Shown here in pieces: positions 27,166 through 36,125 of a stretch of 64,000 nt of DNA. Origin of the DNA: DATBVX01 sp963810775 (lineage in GTDB: Bacteria; Pseudomonadota; Gammaproteobacteria; Steroidobacterales; Steroidobacteraceae); NCBI GenBank assembly GCA_963810775.1, contig CAWEOT010000001.1, positions 124,001-188,000 on the forward strand, in the 5' to 3' direction. Below the pieces are notes generated by a model, which worked only from the letters and a program-made list of their open reading frames with translations, was not told where the DNA came from and ran no database searches. Position 1 is the stretch's first letter. Every line of letters starts with the position of its first letter. A program made the translations under genes and the position numbers.

Positions 27166-27453
27166 GTGACCGAGCGGATCTGCAAACGAGCCCTGGTCGG
27201 CGGGCGCGTGCAGGGCGTGTTCTATCGCGCTACTGCAGCGCGCGAAGCAGCCGCTCTGGGGCTTGAAGGCTATGCGCGCAATCTTCCCGACGGACGAGTC
27301 GAGGTGCTTGCCTGCGGCGAGCAGCAGTCGGTTGAAACCTTTCTGCGCTGGCTCTGGGTCGGATCGAACGCGTCGCGGGTCAACGCCGTAGAAGTGGTGA
27401 GCCTCGCGTCCGACGCAGCGGTACCCACGAGTGGTGAGTTCGTTACGCGCTAG
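27166..27453 (+). CDS. acyP: Acylphosphatase
   Basis: Hydrolyses acyl-phosphates in the cytosol. 95 residues; catalytic Arg21 in GRVQGVFYRA and Asn39 in GYARNLPDGRVEV are present. Starts with GTG 27166, only 1 bp after the end of the inverted-repeat element. Its only visible Shine-Dalgarno, GGAG at 27154-27157, lies inside the element's right arm, so folding could hide it. Converges on the lytic transglycosylase gene. Confidence 0.93.
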   Translation: MTERICKRALVGGRVQGVFYRATAAREAAALGLEGYARNLPDGRVEVLACGEQQSVETFLRWLWVGSNASRVNAVEVVSLASDAAVPTSGEFVTR

Positions 27454-27459
27454 CGCGCC

Positions 27460-28026
27460 TTATGCCCGCCAGCGCGAGGTCCAACGCGTGATCACCAGGT
27501 CGGGATAGTCCCGACGGCCAACGCTGCCGTTGTAGCGGGCGAGTGCCTTACGCACATCGCGCCGCTCGCGATCGTAGTAGAACTTCAGTACCGCGCAGCC
27601 CATCCTGATGTTGGGCTGGACCTGCACCAGCTGATGGCGCTGCATTCCGAGTTGCTCCGGCCAAAACGGCATCACCTGCATCAATCCCTGGGCGCCTGCG
27701 GAAGAAACGGCCCAACGATTGAAGCTGCTCTCCACGTCCATCACCGCCAGCACCAGTTCGGCGGGCAACTGCGAGTGGCGCGCTTCGCAATAGACGTTGG
27801 TCAGTATCTCGATGCGCTCGCCCAGGTCCTTTACGTATTTGCGCAGGCGCGGCTCCATCAGCTTGTACCAGACTTCGGCATCGTACTTCTCGGTGAAGCA
27901 CTGGCCCGCAGTAATGGCTTTTTGCAGGACCGCCTTGAGTTCCGGATCCTGCTGACGGTCGGCCCGCGCGCCGGGTGCAATCAGCACACACGCGAGCAGC
28001 AGGGCGGCGACGCGCAGCTCAGGCAC
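27460..28026 (-). CDS. Periplasmic lytic transglycosylase (SLT domain)
   Basis: Cleaves peptidoglycan glycan strands, forming 1,6-anhydromuramic ends. 188 residues from GTG 28026, with a signal peptide (ELRVAALLLACVLIAPGARA). The SLT domain carries the catalytic Glu in VMDVESSFNRWAVSSAGAQG, then LMQVMPFWPEQLG and ALARYNGSVGRRDYPD. The start lies 8 bp inside the proS end, so it is probably coupled to proS. A longer upstream frame is antisense-like noise within proS. Confidence 0.9.
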   Translation of the reverse strand: MPELRVAALLLACVLIAPGARADRQQDPELKAVLQKAITAGQCFTEKYDAEVWYKLMEPRLRKYVKDLGERIEILTNVYCEARHSQLPAELVLAVMDVESSFNRWAVSSAGAQGLMQVMPFWPEQLGMQRHQLVQVQPNIRMGCAVLKFYYDRERRDVRKALARYNGSVGRRDYPDLVITRWTSRWRA

Positions 28027-29731
28027 TTTGCATCCGGCTGCGAACGAACCCGACGGCATCCGCGAGTGGGAACTCGCTCGATTCGCTCTCGCGCCGGCCC
28101 CGATATTCCAGTCGGCCCGACTCCAGGCCGCGATCGGACACCACGACTCGATGTGGAATGCCGAGCAGCTCGGCATCGGCGAACTTGACTCCGGGGCGCG
28201 CGTCGCGATCATCCAGCAGCACTTCGATGCCGGCAGCCGTGAATTCAGCATACAGGCGCTCGCTGGTATCGCGTACGCGTTCAGACTTCTGCAGATTGAT
28301 GGGCACGAGTACCACGTTGAATGGGGCTAACGGTTCGGGCCAGATGATCCCGCGCTCATCGTGATTCTGCTCGATCGCCGCGGCCACGATGCGTGTCACA
28401 CCGATGCCATAGCACCCCATCAGCGGGGCCACTTCGCGGCCTTGTTCATCGAGTACCCGCGCCTTCATCGGCTCGCTGTACTTGCGCCCGAGCTGAAAGA
28501 TGTGTCCGACCTCGATGCCACGCGCGATGTCGAGTCGCCCGCGACCGCTGGGGCTCGGATCACCCGGGACTACGTTACGCAGGTCGACCGCGTGTGGCTC
28601 AGGCAGGTCGCGCCCCCAGTTCACGCCGGTGAGGTGCGCATCCGTTCGGTTGGCACCGCACACGAAGTCGCTCAACTGCACAGCACTGTGATCGGCGTAG
28701 ACCTGGCACTTGAGACCGACCGGACCCACCGAGCCGGGCTCGGCGCCTGCCGCCTGCAATACCCGATCGGCACTCGCCATGCGTAGCGGACTCGCAATCC
28801 CCGGGAGCTTCTGCGTCTTGACCGCATTGAGCTCGTGGTCGCCGCGTAGTACGCACGCCACGACGCCGCCGTCGCTGCCCTCGACGAATAGCGTCTTTAC
28901 GCATTGCCGAGGTGTGACCTTGAGGTGGGCGCTCACCTCCGCAATCGTCTTTACGCCTGGCGTTGCGACCTGCGCGAGCTGCTGGGTGGGTCTGGCACGC
29001 GGTTCCGCGGGCGGCAGAGCCGCTGCCATCTCGAGGTTCGCGGCGTAGTCACCGGCATCGGAAAATACAATCGCATCCTCACCCGAATCCGCGAGCACAT
29101 GGAATTCCTGCGAGATAGTGCCGCCGATCGCCCCGGTATCGGCCTGCACCGCGCGAAAGCGCAACTTCAGTCGAGTGAAGATGCGCGTGTATGCGTCATA
29201 CATCGCCCGATAGCCCTCGGCGAGCGAAGCTTCATCCATATGGAATGAATACGCGTCCTTCATCAGGAACTCGCGCGCACGCATCACTCCGAAGCGCGGA
29301 CGAATCTCGTCGCGGAACTTGGTCTGGATCTGGTAGAAATTGACCGGCAGCTGCCGGTAGCTGCGCAGCTCACGCCGTGCGATGTCGGTGATCACCTCTT
29401 CGTGCGTCGGACCGTAGCAGTAGGGGCGTTCGTGACGATCCATGAGACGCAGGAGCTCCGGCCCATACTGCTCCCAGCGCCCGGACTCCTGCCACAGCTC
29501 CGCGGGCTGGATCGTCGGCATCAGCACTTCGAGCGCGCCGGCGCGGTCCATTTCTTCCCTGATCACGCGTTCGACCTTACGCAGCACACGCAGGCCCATG
29601 GGCAACCAGCTGTAGAGTCCCGCGGTCAGGCGGCGGATGAGTCCCGCTCGCAGCATGAGCTGGTGACTCACGACTTCGGCGTCGGCAGGTACCTCCTTCA
29701 AAGTATTGATCGGCAGCTCGGACAATCGCAT
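28019..29731 (-). CDS. proS: Prolyl-tRNA synthetase
   Basis: Class II synthetase charging tRNA-Pro. 570 residues from ATG 29731 (MRLSELPINTLKEVPADAEV), the family N-terminus. Motif 2 (TKFRDEIRPRFGVMRAREFLMKD) and motif 3 (GCYGIGVTRIVAAAIEQ) are intact. The INS editing domain (about 225-400) between motifs 2 and 3 marks the bacterial ProS that clears Ala-tRNA. ATGs at 29746 and 29779 would add residues not in the family. A TATAAG box at 29784-29779 may drive it. Confidence 0.95.
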   Translation of the reverse strand: MRLSELPINTLKEVPADAEVVSHQLMLRAGLIRRLTAGLYSWLPMGLRVLRKVERVIREEMDRAGALEVLMPTIQPAELWQESGRWEQYGPELLRLMDRHERPYCYGPTHEEVITDIARRELRSYRQLPVNFYQIQTKFRDEIRPRFGVMRAREFLMKDAYSFHMDEASLAEGYRAMYDAYTRIFTRLKLRFRAVQADTGAIGGTISQEFHVLADSGEDAIVFSDAGDYAANLEMAAALPPAEPRARPTQQLAQVATPGVKTIAEVSAHLKVTPRQCVKTLFVEGSDGGVVACVLRGDHELNAVKTQKLPGIASPLRMASADRVLQAAGAEPGSVGPVGLKCQVYADHSAVQLSDFVCGANRTDAHLTGVNWGRDLPEPHAVDLRNVVPGDPSPSGRGRLDIARGIEVGHIFQLGRKYSEPMKARVLDEQGREVAPLMGCYGIGVTRIVAAAIEQNHDERGIIWPEPLAPFNVVLVPINLQKSERVRDTSERLYAEFTAAGIEVLLDDRDARPGVKFADAELLGIPHRVVVSDRGLESGRLEYRGRRESESSEFPLADAVGFVRSRMQSA

Positions 29732-29786
29732 CGCTAATCGACCCATGCGCCGGGCGGCGCGGCTGTTGAATTCAGGCACTTATATT

Positions 29787-30056
29787 AGGGAAACTCTCCG
29801 CCGGTTTCATGGTGCGCGTTGCGTCGCCAATGGTGCAGATGCTAGGCGCACCGTGCAGCCAATGGTCACTTCCATTGGCAAGCGGTGCAACGCCGCAGCT
29901 GCCCATTCGCGACGCAACCCGGACGGGACCGGCCTCGGCAAGCTTCTGGCGGTGTTGCGAGTCTTGTCGATATCGACATATCGACTGCGCCTCGCGCCCA
30001 GCCAGAAGCTTGCGGAGGACACGGTCGCGCCCATGAAACCGGCGGAGAGTTTCCCT
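29787..30056. repeat. Structured inverted-repeat element, copy 2 (270 bp)
   Basis: Same family and orientation as 26896-27164, about 88% identical. Perfect 26 bp terminal inverted repeats at 29787-29812 and 30031-30056. The internal stem GTTGCGTCGC/GCGACGCAAC (29818-29827 with 29909-29918) is extended by AATGG/CCATT, where copy 1 has AACGG/CCGTT, a compensated C:G to T:A change. The 13 bp GCAAGCTTCTGGC stem is conserved. It lies between divergent proS and pssA, which leaves 55 bp to proS and 34 bp to pssA. No target-site duplication is evident in the flanks. Confidence 0.9.
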
Positions 30057-30090
30057 GGCCTGTTATTGTGCCTCCATCCCCGCCAGACCT

Positions 30091-30915
30091 ATGATGCGCG
30101 CGCCTATGGAGAGCGAAGCGCCTCGCCCGCCGCAACGCCGCGGCATCTACCTGTTGCCCAACCTGTTCACCACCGGGGCGCTGTTCGCCGGTTTCTATGC
30201 AATCGTGGCCGCCATCGACGGCAACTTCGAGCGCGCGGGAGTAGCGGTGTTCGTCGCGATGGTCTTCGACGGACTAGACGGGCGCGTGGCACGCTGGACC
30301 AGCACCGAGAGCGCGTTCGGCAAGGAATACGACAGCCTGTCGGACATGGTGTCGTTCGGTCTTGCGCCGGCGATCGTCACTTATCAGTGGGGTGTAGCGC
30401 GGATCGCGGAATACGGCCTCATTTGGGGCCGCGCAGGATGGCTGGCGGCATTCTTTTTCGCGGTGGCAGCTGCCTTGAGGCTGGCGCGCTTCAACACACG
30501 CGCCACTGCAGACAAGCGATTCTTCGAGGGGCTGCCCAGCCCCTCGGCGGCCGCGATCGTCGCCGCGTTGGTGTGGTTCTCCAGCGAATGGCGCGAGCCC
30601 GGGCTGGTCGGTCTGATCGTCGCTTTTGTCGTCACCATGGTGGCCGGCGCACTGATGGTGAGCCGATTCAGATACTACAGCTTCAAGGATTTCAATCTTG
30701 GCGGGCATATACCGTTTCGCTATTTCGTCCTCGTGCCCCTCGCGTTCGTGCTGATCGCGGTCAAGCCGCCGGTGGTGCTGTTCGTGCTGTTCAGCACGTA
30801 CGCACTCTCCGGCCCAACCTGGTGGCTGTTGCAGCGCATGCGTCGCAAGTCGACTGGCGTTGCTGCTGGTACCGGGTCACAACCCCAGCTGTTCGAGAAT
30901 CACGATGAGTCGTGA
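30091..30915 (+). CDS. pssA: CDP-diacylglycerol-serine O-phosphatidyltransferase
   Basis: Makes phosphatidylserine, the precursor of phosphatidylethanolamine, in the inner membrane. 274 residues with about eight hydrophobic helices. The CDP-alcohol transferase signature is MVFDGLDGRVARWTSTESAF followed by GKEYDSLSDMVSFG. This is the membrane type II enzyme, not the peripheral type I enzyme of E. coli. ATG 30091 or 30106 could start it. It overlaps the next gene by 11 bp. Confidence 0.92.
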   Translation: MMRAPMESEAPRPPQRRGIYLLPNLFTTGALFAGFYAIVAAIDGNFERAGVAVFVAMVFDGLDGRVARWTSTESAFGKEYDSLSDMVSFGLAPAIVTYQWGVARIAEYGLIWGRAGWLAAFFFAVAAALRLARFNTRATADKRFFEGLPSPSAAAIVAALVWFSSEWREPGLVGLIVAFVVTMVAGALMVSRFRYYSFKDFNLGGHIPFRYFVLVPLAFVLIAVKPPVVLFVLFSTYALSGPTWWLLQRMRRKSTGVAAGTGSQPQLFENHDES

Positions 30916-31585
30916 GCACCTGTCATACCTGAAGGAGCTCGGCGTCGATTGGTATGTGCCGCGCGAGGCACGCCGCGGGCAGCAGGGGTCGCGCACCGCA
31001 GAGGGTGCGGCCGAAGTGCCGCTCATGGATTGGGAGACGCTGCAGCGGGCGGTTGCCGGTTGCTCGCTCTGTGGCTTGCAGAAAACGCGCACCCAGACGG
31101 TATTTGGTGTCGGAAATCACCAGGCGCAATGGATGGTGATCGGCGAAGCGCCGGGCGCGGACGAAGACGCACAGGGCGAGCCCTTCGTGGGTCGCGCAGG
31201 CCAGCTCCTTAACAACATGCTGAAAGCGATCGGGCTCGAACGCTCGCAGGTCTTCATTGCGAACATTCTCAAGTGTCGCCCGCCCAACAATCGCGAGCCG
31301 AAACCCGAAGAGGCAGCACATTGCACCCGGTATCTTGATCGGCAGATCGAGCTGATCAAGCCGCGGATCATCCTCGCGGTCGGCCGGATCGCGGCACAGA
31401 ACCTGTTGCAGACCGACACGCCCATCGGTCGCATGCGCGGCAAGGTCTATTCGTACGGCACACGCCAGATCCCGGTGGTGGTGACGTATCACCCGGCATA
31501 CCTGTTGCGCTCGCCCGGTGAGAAGCGCAAGGCATGGGCCGATCTGCAGTTCGCACAGGAAGTCTTCGACCGTGGCCACGGTTAG
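30905..31585 (+). CDS. Family 4 uracil-DNA glycosylase (iron-sulfur)
   Basis: Removes uracil from DNA. 226 residues from ATG 30905; motif A GEAPGADEDAQGEPFVGRAG and motif B HPAYLLRSPGEKRKAW are intact. Four Cys (CSLCGLQKTRT, and KCRPPNNREPKPEEAAHC) can hold the [4Fe-4S] cluster of family 4 enzymes. It overlaps pssA by 11 bp and rimI by 14 bp, so pssA-udg-rimI form one unit. It replaces or supplements the family 1 enzyme Ung, which is not seen here. Confidence 0.92.
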   Translation: MSREHLSYLKELGVDWYVPREARRGQQGSRTAEGAAEVPLMDWETLQRAVAGCSLCGLQKTRTQTVFGVGNHQAQWMVIGEAPGADEDAQGEPFVGRAGQLLNNMLKAIGLERSQVFIANILKCRPPNNREPKPEEAAHCTRYLDRQIELIKPRIILAVGRIAAQNLLQTDTPIGRMRGKVYSYGTRQIPVVVTYHPAYLLRSPGEKRKAWADLQFAQEVFDRGHG

Positions 31586-32078
31586 AAGCGAAGTCGTCTT
31601 ACCCGAGCTCGCGATTCGTCACATGCACAATGACGATGTTGCGACGGTCGTGGCGCTGGAGCGCGCCGCCTATCGGTTCCCCTGGAGCGAAGGGATCTTC
31701 CGCGACTGCCTGCGCGTCGGCTACGTGTGCCGTGTCATCGATCTCGCGGGAGTGGTGGTGGGATACGGGATCATGTCGATGGGTGCCGGAGAAGCACACC
31801 TGCTCAACGTCTGCATACGCGAAGACCTGCGCTGCCGTGGCCTCGGCCGACGCATGCTCGAGTACCTGCTCGAGCGCGCGCACGGTGCTGGAATGCTCGA
31901 GGCGTTTCTCGAAGTGCGGCCATCGAATGTAGTGGCAGTCCGGCTCTATCAGGCACTCGGCTTCGAGCAGGTCGGCATGCGTCGCGGCTACTACCAGGCG
32001 CCAGGAGGGCGCGAAGATGCGGCGGTTCTCAGGCTCGACCTCGCCTCGCGCGCGACCGCACCTCTGCGCAGGAAATGA
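31572..32078 (+). CDS. rimI: Ribosomal protein bS18-alanine N-acetyltransferase
   Basis: GNAT-fold enzyme that acetylates the N-terminal Ala of S18. 168 residues from GTG 31572; the acetyl-CoA loop is visible in CRGLGRRMLEYLLERA, and EVRPSNVVAVRLYQALGFEQ is the RimI signature. GTG 31572 overlaps the glycosylase stop by 14 bp; ATG 31623 is an alternative that would remove part of the first strand. RimI is often adjacent to TsaB, which is not in this window; tsaE is at 62518. Confidence 0.85.
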   Translation: MATVRSEVVLPELAIRHMHNDDVATVVALERAAYRFPWSEGIFRDCLRVGYVCRVIDLAGVVVGYGIMSMGAGEAHLLNVCIREDLRCRGLGRRMLEYLLERAHGAGMLEAFLEVRPSNVVAVRLYQALGFEQVGMRRGYYQAPGGREDAAVLRLDLASRATAPLRRK

Positions 32079-32126
32079 TGGTTGCGGGTACAATGCGCGC
32101 CCCTGACGCATTGGCTTCCGGCACTC

Positions 32127-33722
32127 ATGGCTGATCTCGCCGAGGAAATCGCTCGCCGCCGCACTTTCGCGATCATTTCGCACCCGGACGCGGGCAAGAC
32201 CACGCTGACCGAAAAATTGCTGCTCTTCGGTGGCGCCATCCAGATGGCCGGTACCGTCAAGGGACGCAAGGCCGCACGCCATGCGACCTCGGACTGGATG
32301 CGACTGGAGCAGCAGCGCGGCATCTCCGTGACTTCGTCGGTCATGCAGTTCCCGTACAAGGGCCATATCGTCAATCTCCTCGACACGCCGGGGCACGAGG
32401 ATTTTTCCGAGGATACCTATCGCACGCTCACGGCGGTCGATTCCGCGCTGATGGTGATCGACTGCGCGCGTGGCGTTGAGGAGCGCACCATCAAGCTCAT
32501 GGAAGTGTGCCGCCTGCGCGATACGCCAATCATGACCTTCATCAACAAGCTCGACCGCGACGGGCGCGAACCTGTCGAGCTGCTCGACGAAATCGAGAAG
32601 GTGCTCAAGATCGGCTGTGCCCCGATCACCTGGCCGATCGGCATGGGCCGCGATCTCAAGGGCATTTATCACTTCATCGAGGATCGGATCTACGCCTACG
32701 AGGCGGCCGAGCGCGGACGCGCCGGCACGAATCTGACCATCGATGGCATCGCAAGCCCGGCGGCTGAGGAGTTCCTGGGCGAATCGGCACGGCGGTTTCG
32801 CGATGAGATCGAGCTGGTGCACGGCGCCGCACATCGCTTCGATCCCGAGCTCTATCTCGCCGGTAAACAGACACCGGTGTTCTTCGGCTCGGCGATCAAC
32901 AATTTCGGTGTCGAGGAGCTCCTCGGCAGCTTCGTGGCCCATGCGCCCGCGCCGCGACCGGGCGAGACCAACGAGCGCCAGGTGAGCCCCGGCGAACCTG
33001 CGCTCACGGGATTCGTATTCAAGATCCAGGCGAACATGGATCCGGGTCATCGTGATCGCATCGCGTTCCTGCGCCTGTGCTCGGGGCGTTACGAGCGGGG
33101 CATGCGCCTCTTTCACGTGCGTCTCGACAAGGAAGTGCGCGTCGGCGATGCGCTGACCTTCATGGCGGCCGACCGCACGCAGGCGCAGGATGCTTACGCC
33201 GGTGACATCATCGGCCTGCACAATCACGGCACGATCAACATCGGGGACACGTTCACCGAGGGTGAGCGCTTGAGCTTTACCGGCATACCGAATTTCGCTC
33301 CGGAGATGTTTCGCCGTGCGGTGTTGCGGGATCCTCTACGGATGAAGGCGCTGCAGAAGGGTCTGTCGCAGTTGTGCGAGGAGGGCGCGACGCAGCTCTT
33401 CAAGCCCCTGCGCAACAATGATCTGATCCTCGGTGCGGTGGGACAGCTGCAGTTCGAGGTCGTGGCGTTTCGCCTCAAGGACGAATACGGTGTGGAGTGC
33501 ACGTTCGAGACCGTGAATGTCTATACCGCGCGCTGGATCGGCGCGACGGATCCGCGGAAGCGCGAGGAGTTCCAGGCCAAGGCATACGAGAACCTCGCGG
33601 TGGACCATTCCGGAGCGCTCGTGTATCTCGCACCGACGCGGGTCAATCTGCAGCTGACGCTGGAGCGCTGGCCCGGCATTCGCTTCCTCGAAACGCGCGA
33701 GCATCACGCCATTGCGGCCTGA
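32127..33722 (+). CDS. prfC: Peptide chain release factor 3
   Basis: GTPase that releases RF1/RF2 from the ribosome after termination. 531 residues from ATG 32127 (MADLAEEIARRRTFAII). G1 SHPDAGKTTLTEKLL, G3 LLDTPGHEDFSEDT and G4 NKLDRDG are intact, as is the RF3 C-terminal domain (GQLQFEVVAFRLKDEYGVEC). A longer frame from 32082 has no homology. A TACAAT box at 32089-32094 may be its -10. Confidence 0.96.
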   Translation: MADLAEEIARRRTFAIISHPDAGKTTLTEKLLLFGGAIQMAGTVKGRKAARHATSDWMRLEQQRGISVTSSVMQFPYKGHIVNLLDTPGHEDFSEDTYRTLTAVDSALMVIDCARGVEERTIKLMEVCRLRDTPIMTFINKLDRDGREPVELLDEIEKVLKIGCAPITWPIGMGRDLKGIYHFIEDRIYAYEAAERGRAGTNLTIDGIASPAAEEFLGESARRFRDEIELVHGAAHRFDPELYLAGKQTPVFFGSAINNFGVEELLGSFVAHAPAPRPGETNERQVSPGEPALTGFVFKIQANMDPGHRDRIAFLRLCSGRYERGMRLFHVRLDKEVRVGDALTFMAADRTQAQDAYAGDIIGLHNHGTINIGDTFTEGERLSFTGIPNFAPEMFRRAVLRDPLRMKALQKGLSQLCEEGATQLFKPLRNNDLILGAVGQLQFEVVAFRLKDEYGVECTFETVNVYTARWIGATDPRKREEFQAKAYENLAVDHSGALVYLAPTRVNLQLTLERWPGIRFLETREHHAIAA

Positions 33723-33740
33723 GTCAGGGCACCTAATCCC

Positions 33741-35021
33741 GTGAGCGTCCTGCGTCGCCGGCCGGTCGTCGCCTGGGCGCTGTACGACTGGGCGAACTCG
33801 GCTTTCGCCACCACGGTCATGGCCGGATTCTTCCCGGTATTCTTCAAGCAGTATTGGAGTACCGGCACCGAGGCTACTGTCAGCACGTTCCGGCTCGGGA
33901 TTGGCAACGGCATCGCAAGCGCGCTGATCGCGCTGCTGGCACCGCTCCTGGGGGCAGTCGCCGATCGCGGTGGAGCGCGTGTGAAGCTGCTGCTGCTCTT
34001 CAGCGTCCTCGGCGTCGCGATGACCGCTGCTCTCTACTGGGTGGAAAGGGGCGACTGGCCCCTCGCGGTGCTGTTCTATGCCCTGGCTGCAGTGGGGTTT
34101 TCGGGTGGCACGACGTTCTACGACTCGCTGCTGCTCGATGTCGCTGAAGAGCGCGATTTCGACCTGGTCTCCGGCTACGGTTATGCGCTGGGATATCTGG
34201 GCGGTGGCCTGCTGTTCCTATTCAATGTTGTGATGACACTCAAACCCGAGATCTTCGGGCTCGCGGATGCGGCACAGGCGGTGCGCGTGTCTTTCCTGAC
34301 CGTTGCGATCTGGTGGGCGCTATTCACCATTCCACTACTGCTCTTCGTGCGCGAGAGAGCGACAGCCGCTCCGCTGCGGCCTCTCGCCGCCCTGCGGGCC
34401 GGGTGGGCAGAGCTATGGCAGACGCTCGCGCATCTGCGTGCCTACCGTGCGCTGACCTTGTTTCTCGTCGCGTACTGGCTGTACATCGACGGCGTCAACA
34501 CGGTGATCAAGATGGCCGTGGACTACGGCCTGTCGCTCGGCTTCGACTCCAAGAGCCTGATCGTCGCGCTCCTCATCACGCAGTTCGTGGCGTTCCCCGC
34601 GGCATTGGCGTTCGGCTGGATTGGAAAGCGCCTGGGGCCGCGCTTCGGAATCCTGCTGAGCATCGCCGTATACCTGGGCGTGACCGTGTGGGCTTACTTC
34701 CTCGAAACCGTCACGCAGTTTTACGCCATGGCTATTGTGATCGGCCTGGTGCAGGGCGGCATCCAGAGCCTGAGCCGCTCGTATTTCGCGCGCCTGGTGC
34801 CACCGCAGAAATCCGGCGAGTTCTTCGGCTTCTTCAACATGATGGGCAAGTTTGCGGCGGTGATCGGCCCCATGCTCATGGGCTGGGTGGCGCTCGCAAC
34901 CGGCAGCTCGCGGCTCGCGATTCTGTCGATCGCAGTCCTGTTTGCCGCCGGCGCAGTGGTCCTGTGGTTCGTCAAAGAGCCTGCAGCCAGCTCGCAGGAT
35001 CGAGCCGGTAGTAGCTCCTGA
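33741..35021 (+). CDS. Atg22/UMF1-type major facilitator transporter
   Basis: 426 residues with 12 predicted membrane helices. VVAWALYDWANSAFATTVMA at the N-terminus is the signature of the Atg22/UMF1 group, whose yeast member exports amino acids from the vacuole; bacterial substrates are unknown. GTG 33741 start, 18 bp after prfC. The last 50 bp overlap the opposite-strand mtfA gene, so the C-terminal tail (EPAASSQDRAGSSS) is antisense to the mtfA end. Confidence 0.86.
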   Translation: MSVLRRRPVVAWALYDWANSAFATTVMAGFFPVFFKQYWSTGTEATVSTFRLGIGNGIASALIALLAPLLGAVADRGGARVKLLLLFSVLGVAMTAALYWVERGDWPLAVLFYALAAVGFSGGTTFYDSLLLDVAEERDFDLVSGYGYALGYLGGGLLFLFNVVMTLKPEIFGLADAAQAVRVSFLTVAIWWALFTIPLLLFVRERATAAPLRPLAALRAGWAELWQTLAHLRAYRALTLFLVAYWLYIDGVNTVIKMAVDYGLSLGFDSKSLIVALLITQFVAFPAALAFGWIGKRLGPRFGILLSIAVYLGVTVWAYFLETVTQFYAMAIVIGLVQGGIQSLSRSYFARLVPPQKSGEFFGFFNMMGKFAAVIGPMLMGWVALATGSSRLAILSIAVLFAAGAVVLWFVKEPAASSQDRAGSSS

Positions 35022-35805
35022 GCTCTGCGTAAAGGTCTGCGTGCTCCACCTGCACCTCGCGGGGTAGTTCAAAGAACGCCTCGGTTGCGACCGCGAAAAA
35101 CTCCCCCGGATTTTCCGCGCCGTATGGATCGAGCACCGTGGGCTCGCCGCGTGCCTCGGCCTCTCGCAGCCGGTTGAATTCCTTTTTCATGACACGCGAC
35201 CAGCGCTCGTAAAGCAGCGCGTCGCCGAGAAACGGAGCGCCATTCACCTCGCCGGCCTCTGCATCGAGGTAGTGAGCGAATTCGTGGTAGACGACGTTGA
35301 AACCGTCGCCGGCGGCGTACGCTCCGGCAAGCACGTCGTCCCACGAGAGGATGATCCGGTGCGTATCCCACGCCTGGCCAGCCAACACTCGCTCATGCTG
35401 GTGTACTACCCCGGCTTCATCGCGGTGTTCTTCCGGCACTAGAAATGCGGCGGGGTAGACGAGAATGGAATAGAGATCTTCGTAGACGCGAGCGGATCGT
35501 CCCAGTACCAGCAGGCAGGCTTGTGACGCGATAGCGAGCTTCATCGGCAACGTCACTTCGAGACCGCGACAGCCGACGAATTCCTTTTCGGCAATGAACT
35601 GCTGTACCAGGCCGTCGAGGCGTGCACGAAGGGCCGATGGGATGTGAGCATAGATCGGCATGGCGCGATCAATCTCGACGCGCCACGTTTCCGGAAGGGG
35701 CTGAGTGCGCAGCTGCTGCCGTCGCCGGGCACGCCACAGCGGACGACCGAGGATCACCCCGATGACACCGATAGCGATGGCGAGAACGATGACGGTCGGA
35801 GTCAA
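34972..35805 (-). CDS. mtfA: MtfA family zinc peptidase
   Basis: Zinc aminopeptidase-like enzyme; E. coli MtfA binds the Mlc repressor and thereby controls ptsG. The metal site HEFAHYLD with downstream Glu (ATEAFFELP) is intact. An N-terminal hydrophobic helix (TVIVLAIAIGVIGVILG) suggests membrane anchoring, unlike E. coli. The start is uncertain: the frame has no ATG after the upstream gene's stop, and TTG 35805 is the best candidate (277 residues). It overlaps the transporter gene by 50 bp on the opposite strand. Confidence 0.83.
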   Translation of the reverse strand: MTPTVIVLAIAIGVIGVILGRPLWRARRRQQLRTQPLPETWRVEIDRAMPIYAHIPSALRARLDGLVQQFIAEKEFVGCRGLEVTLPMKLAIASQACLLVLGRSARVYEDLYSILVYPAAFLVPEEHRDEAGVVHQHERVLAGQAWDTHRIILSWDDVLAGAYAAGDGFNVVYHEFAHYLDAEAGEVNGAPFLGDALLYERWSRVMKKEFNRLREAEARGEPTVLDPYGAENPGEFFAVATEAFFELPREVQVEHADLYAELRSYYRLDPASWLQAL

Positions 35806-35819
35806 GGGCGCTGCGATGT

Positions 35820-36080
35820 CTACGCTTGCTTCAGCTTCCCGACCAGGTCGACATACGCCTGCATGGCCTTGTCGTTCGTCAGGCCTTTCCTGGTGGCCCA
35901 CGCGTCGTATTTGGCGCGGCCAGTGAGATCGAGAAAGCCTGGCCGGCTGCCTTTCACATCGCCTTCAGTCGCCTGTTTGTACAAAGCGTAGAGCTGCAGC
36001 AGGTTGTCATTGGAAGGCCGGCTCTTGAGCCTCTGCACTTCCTGGGCGGCCGTGGTGAAGCGCGCTTTCAAGTCGGACAT
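35820..36080 (-). CDS. Acyl-CoA-binding protein
   Basis: 86 residues; binds medium and long acyl-CoA esters in the cytosol. The four-helix ACBP pattern is clear: LLQLYALYKQATEGDVKG, then PGFLDLTGRAKYDAWATRKG with the conserved KxDAW, and AYVDLVGKLK at the end. Such proteins are common in eukaryotes and patchy in bacteria. It lies 14 bp upstream of the chosen mtfA start and may be cotranscribed with it. Confidence 0.93.
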   Translation of the reverse strand: MSDLKARFTTAAQEVQRLKSRPSNDNLLQLYALYKQATEGDVKGSRPGFLDLTGRAKYDAWATRKGLTNDKAMQAYVDLVGKLKQA

Positions 36081-36125
36081 GAGCGTTCTCCGGACGGGCG
36101 CGAAAGTATGCCATAGGCGGACGAC

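Noticed and set aside
26896..30056. The 269/270 bp copies as ends of one composite transposon
   Set aside because: The copies are in direct orientation but the genes between (acyP, a lytic transglycosylase gene, proS) are core functions with normal neighbours, and no transposase or target duplication is present.
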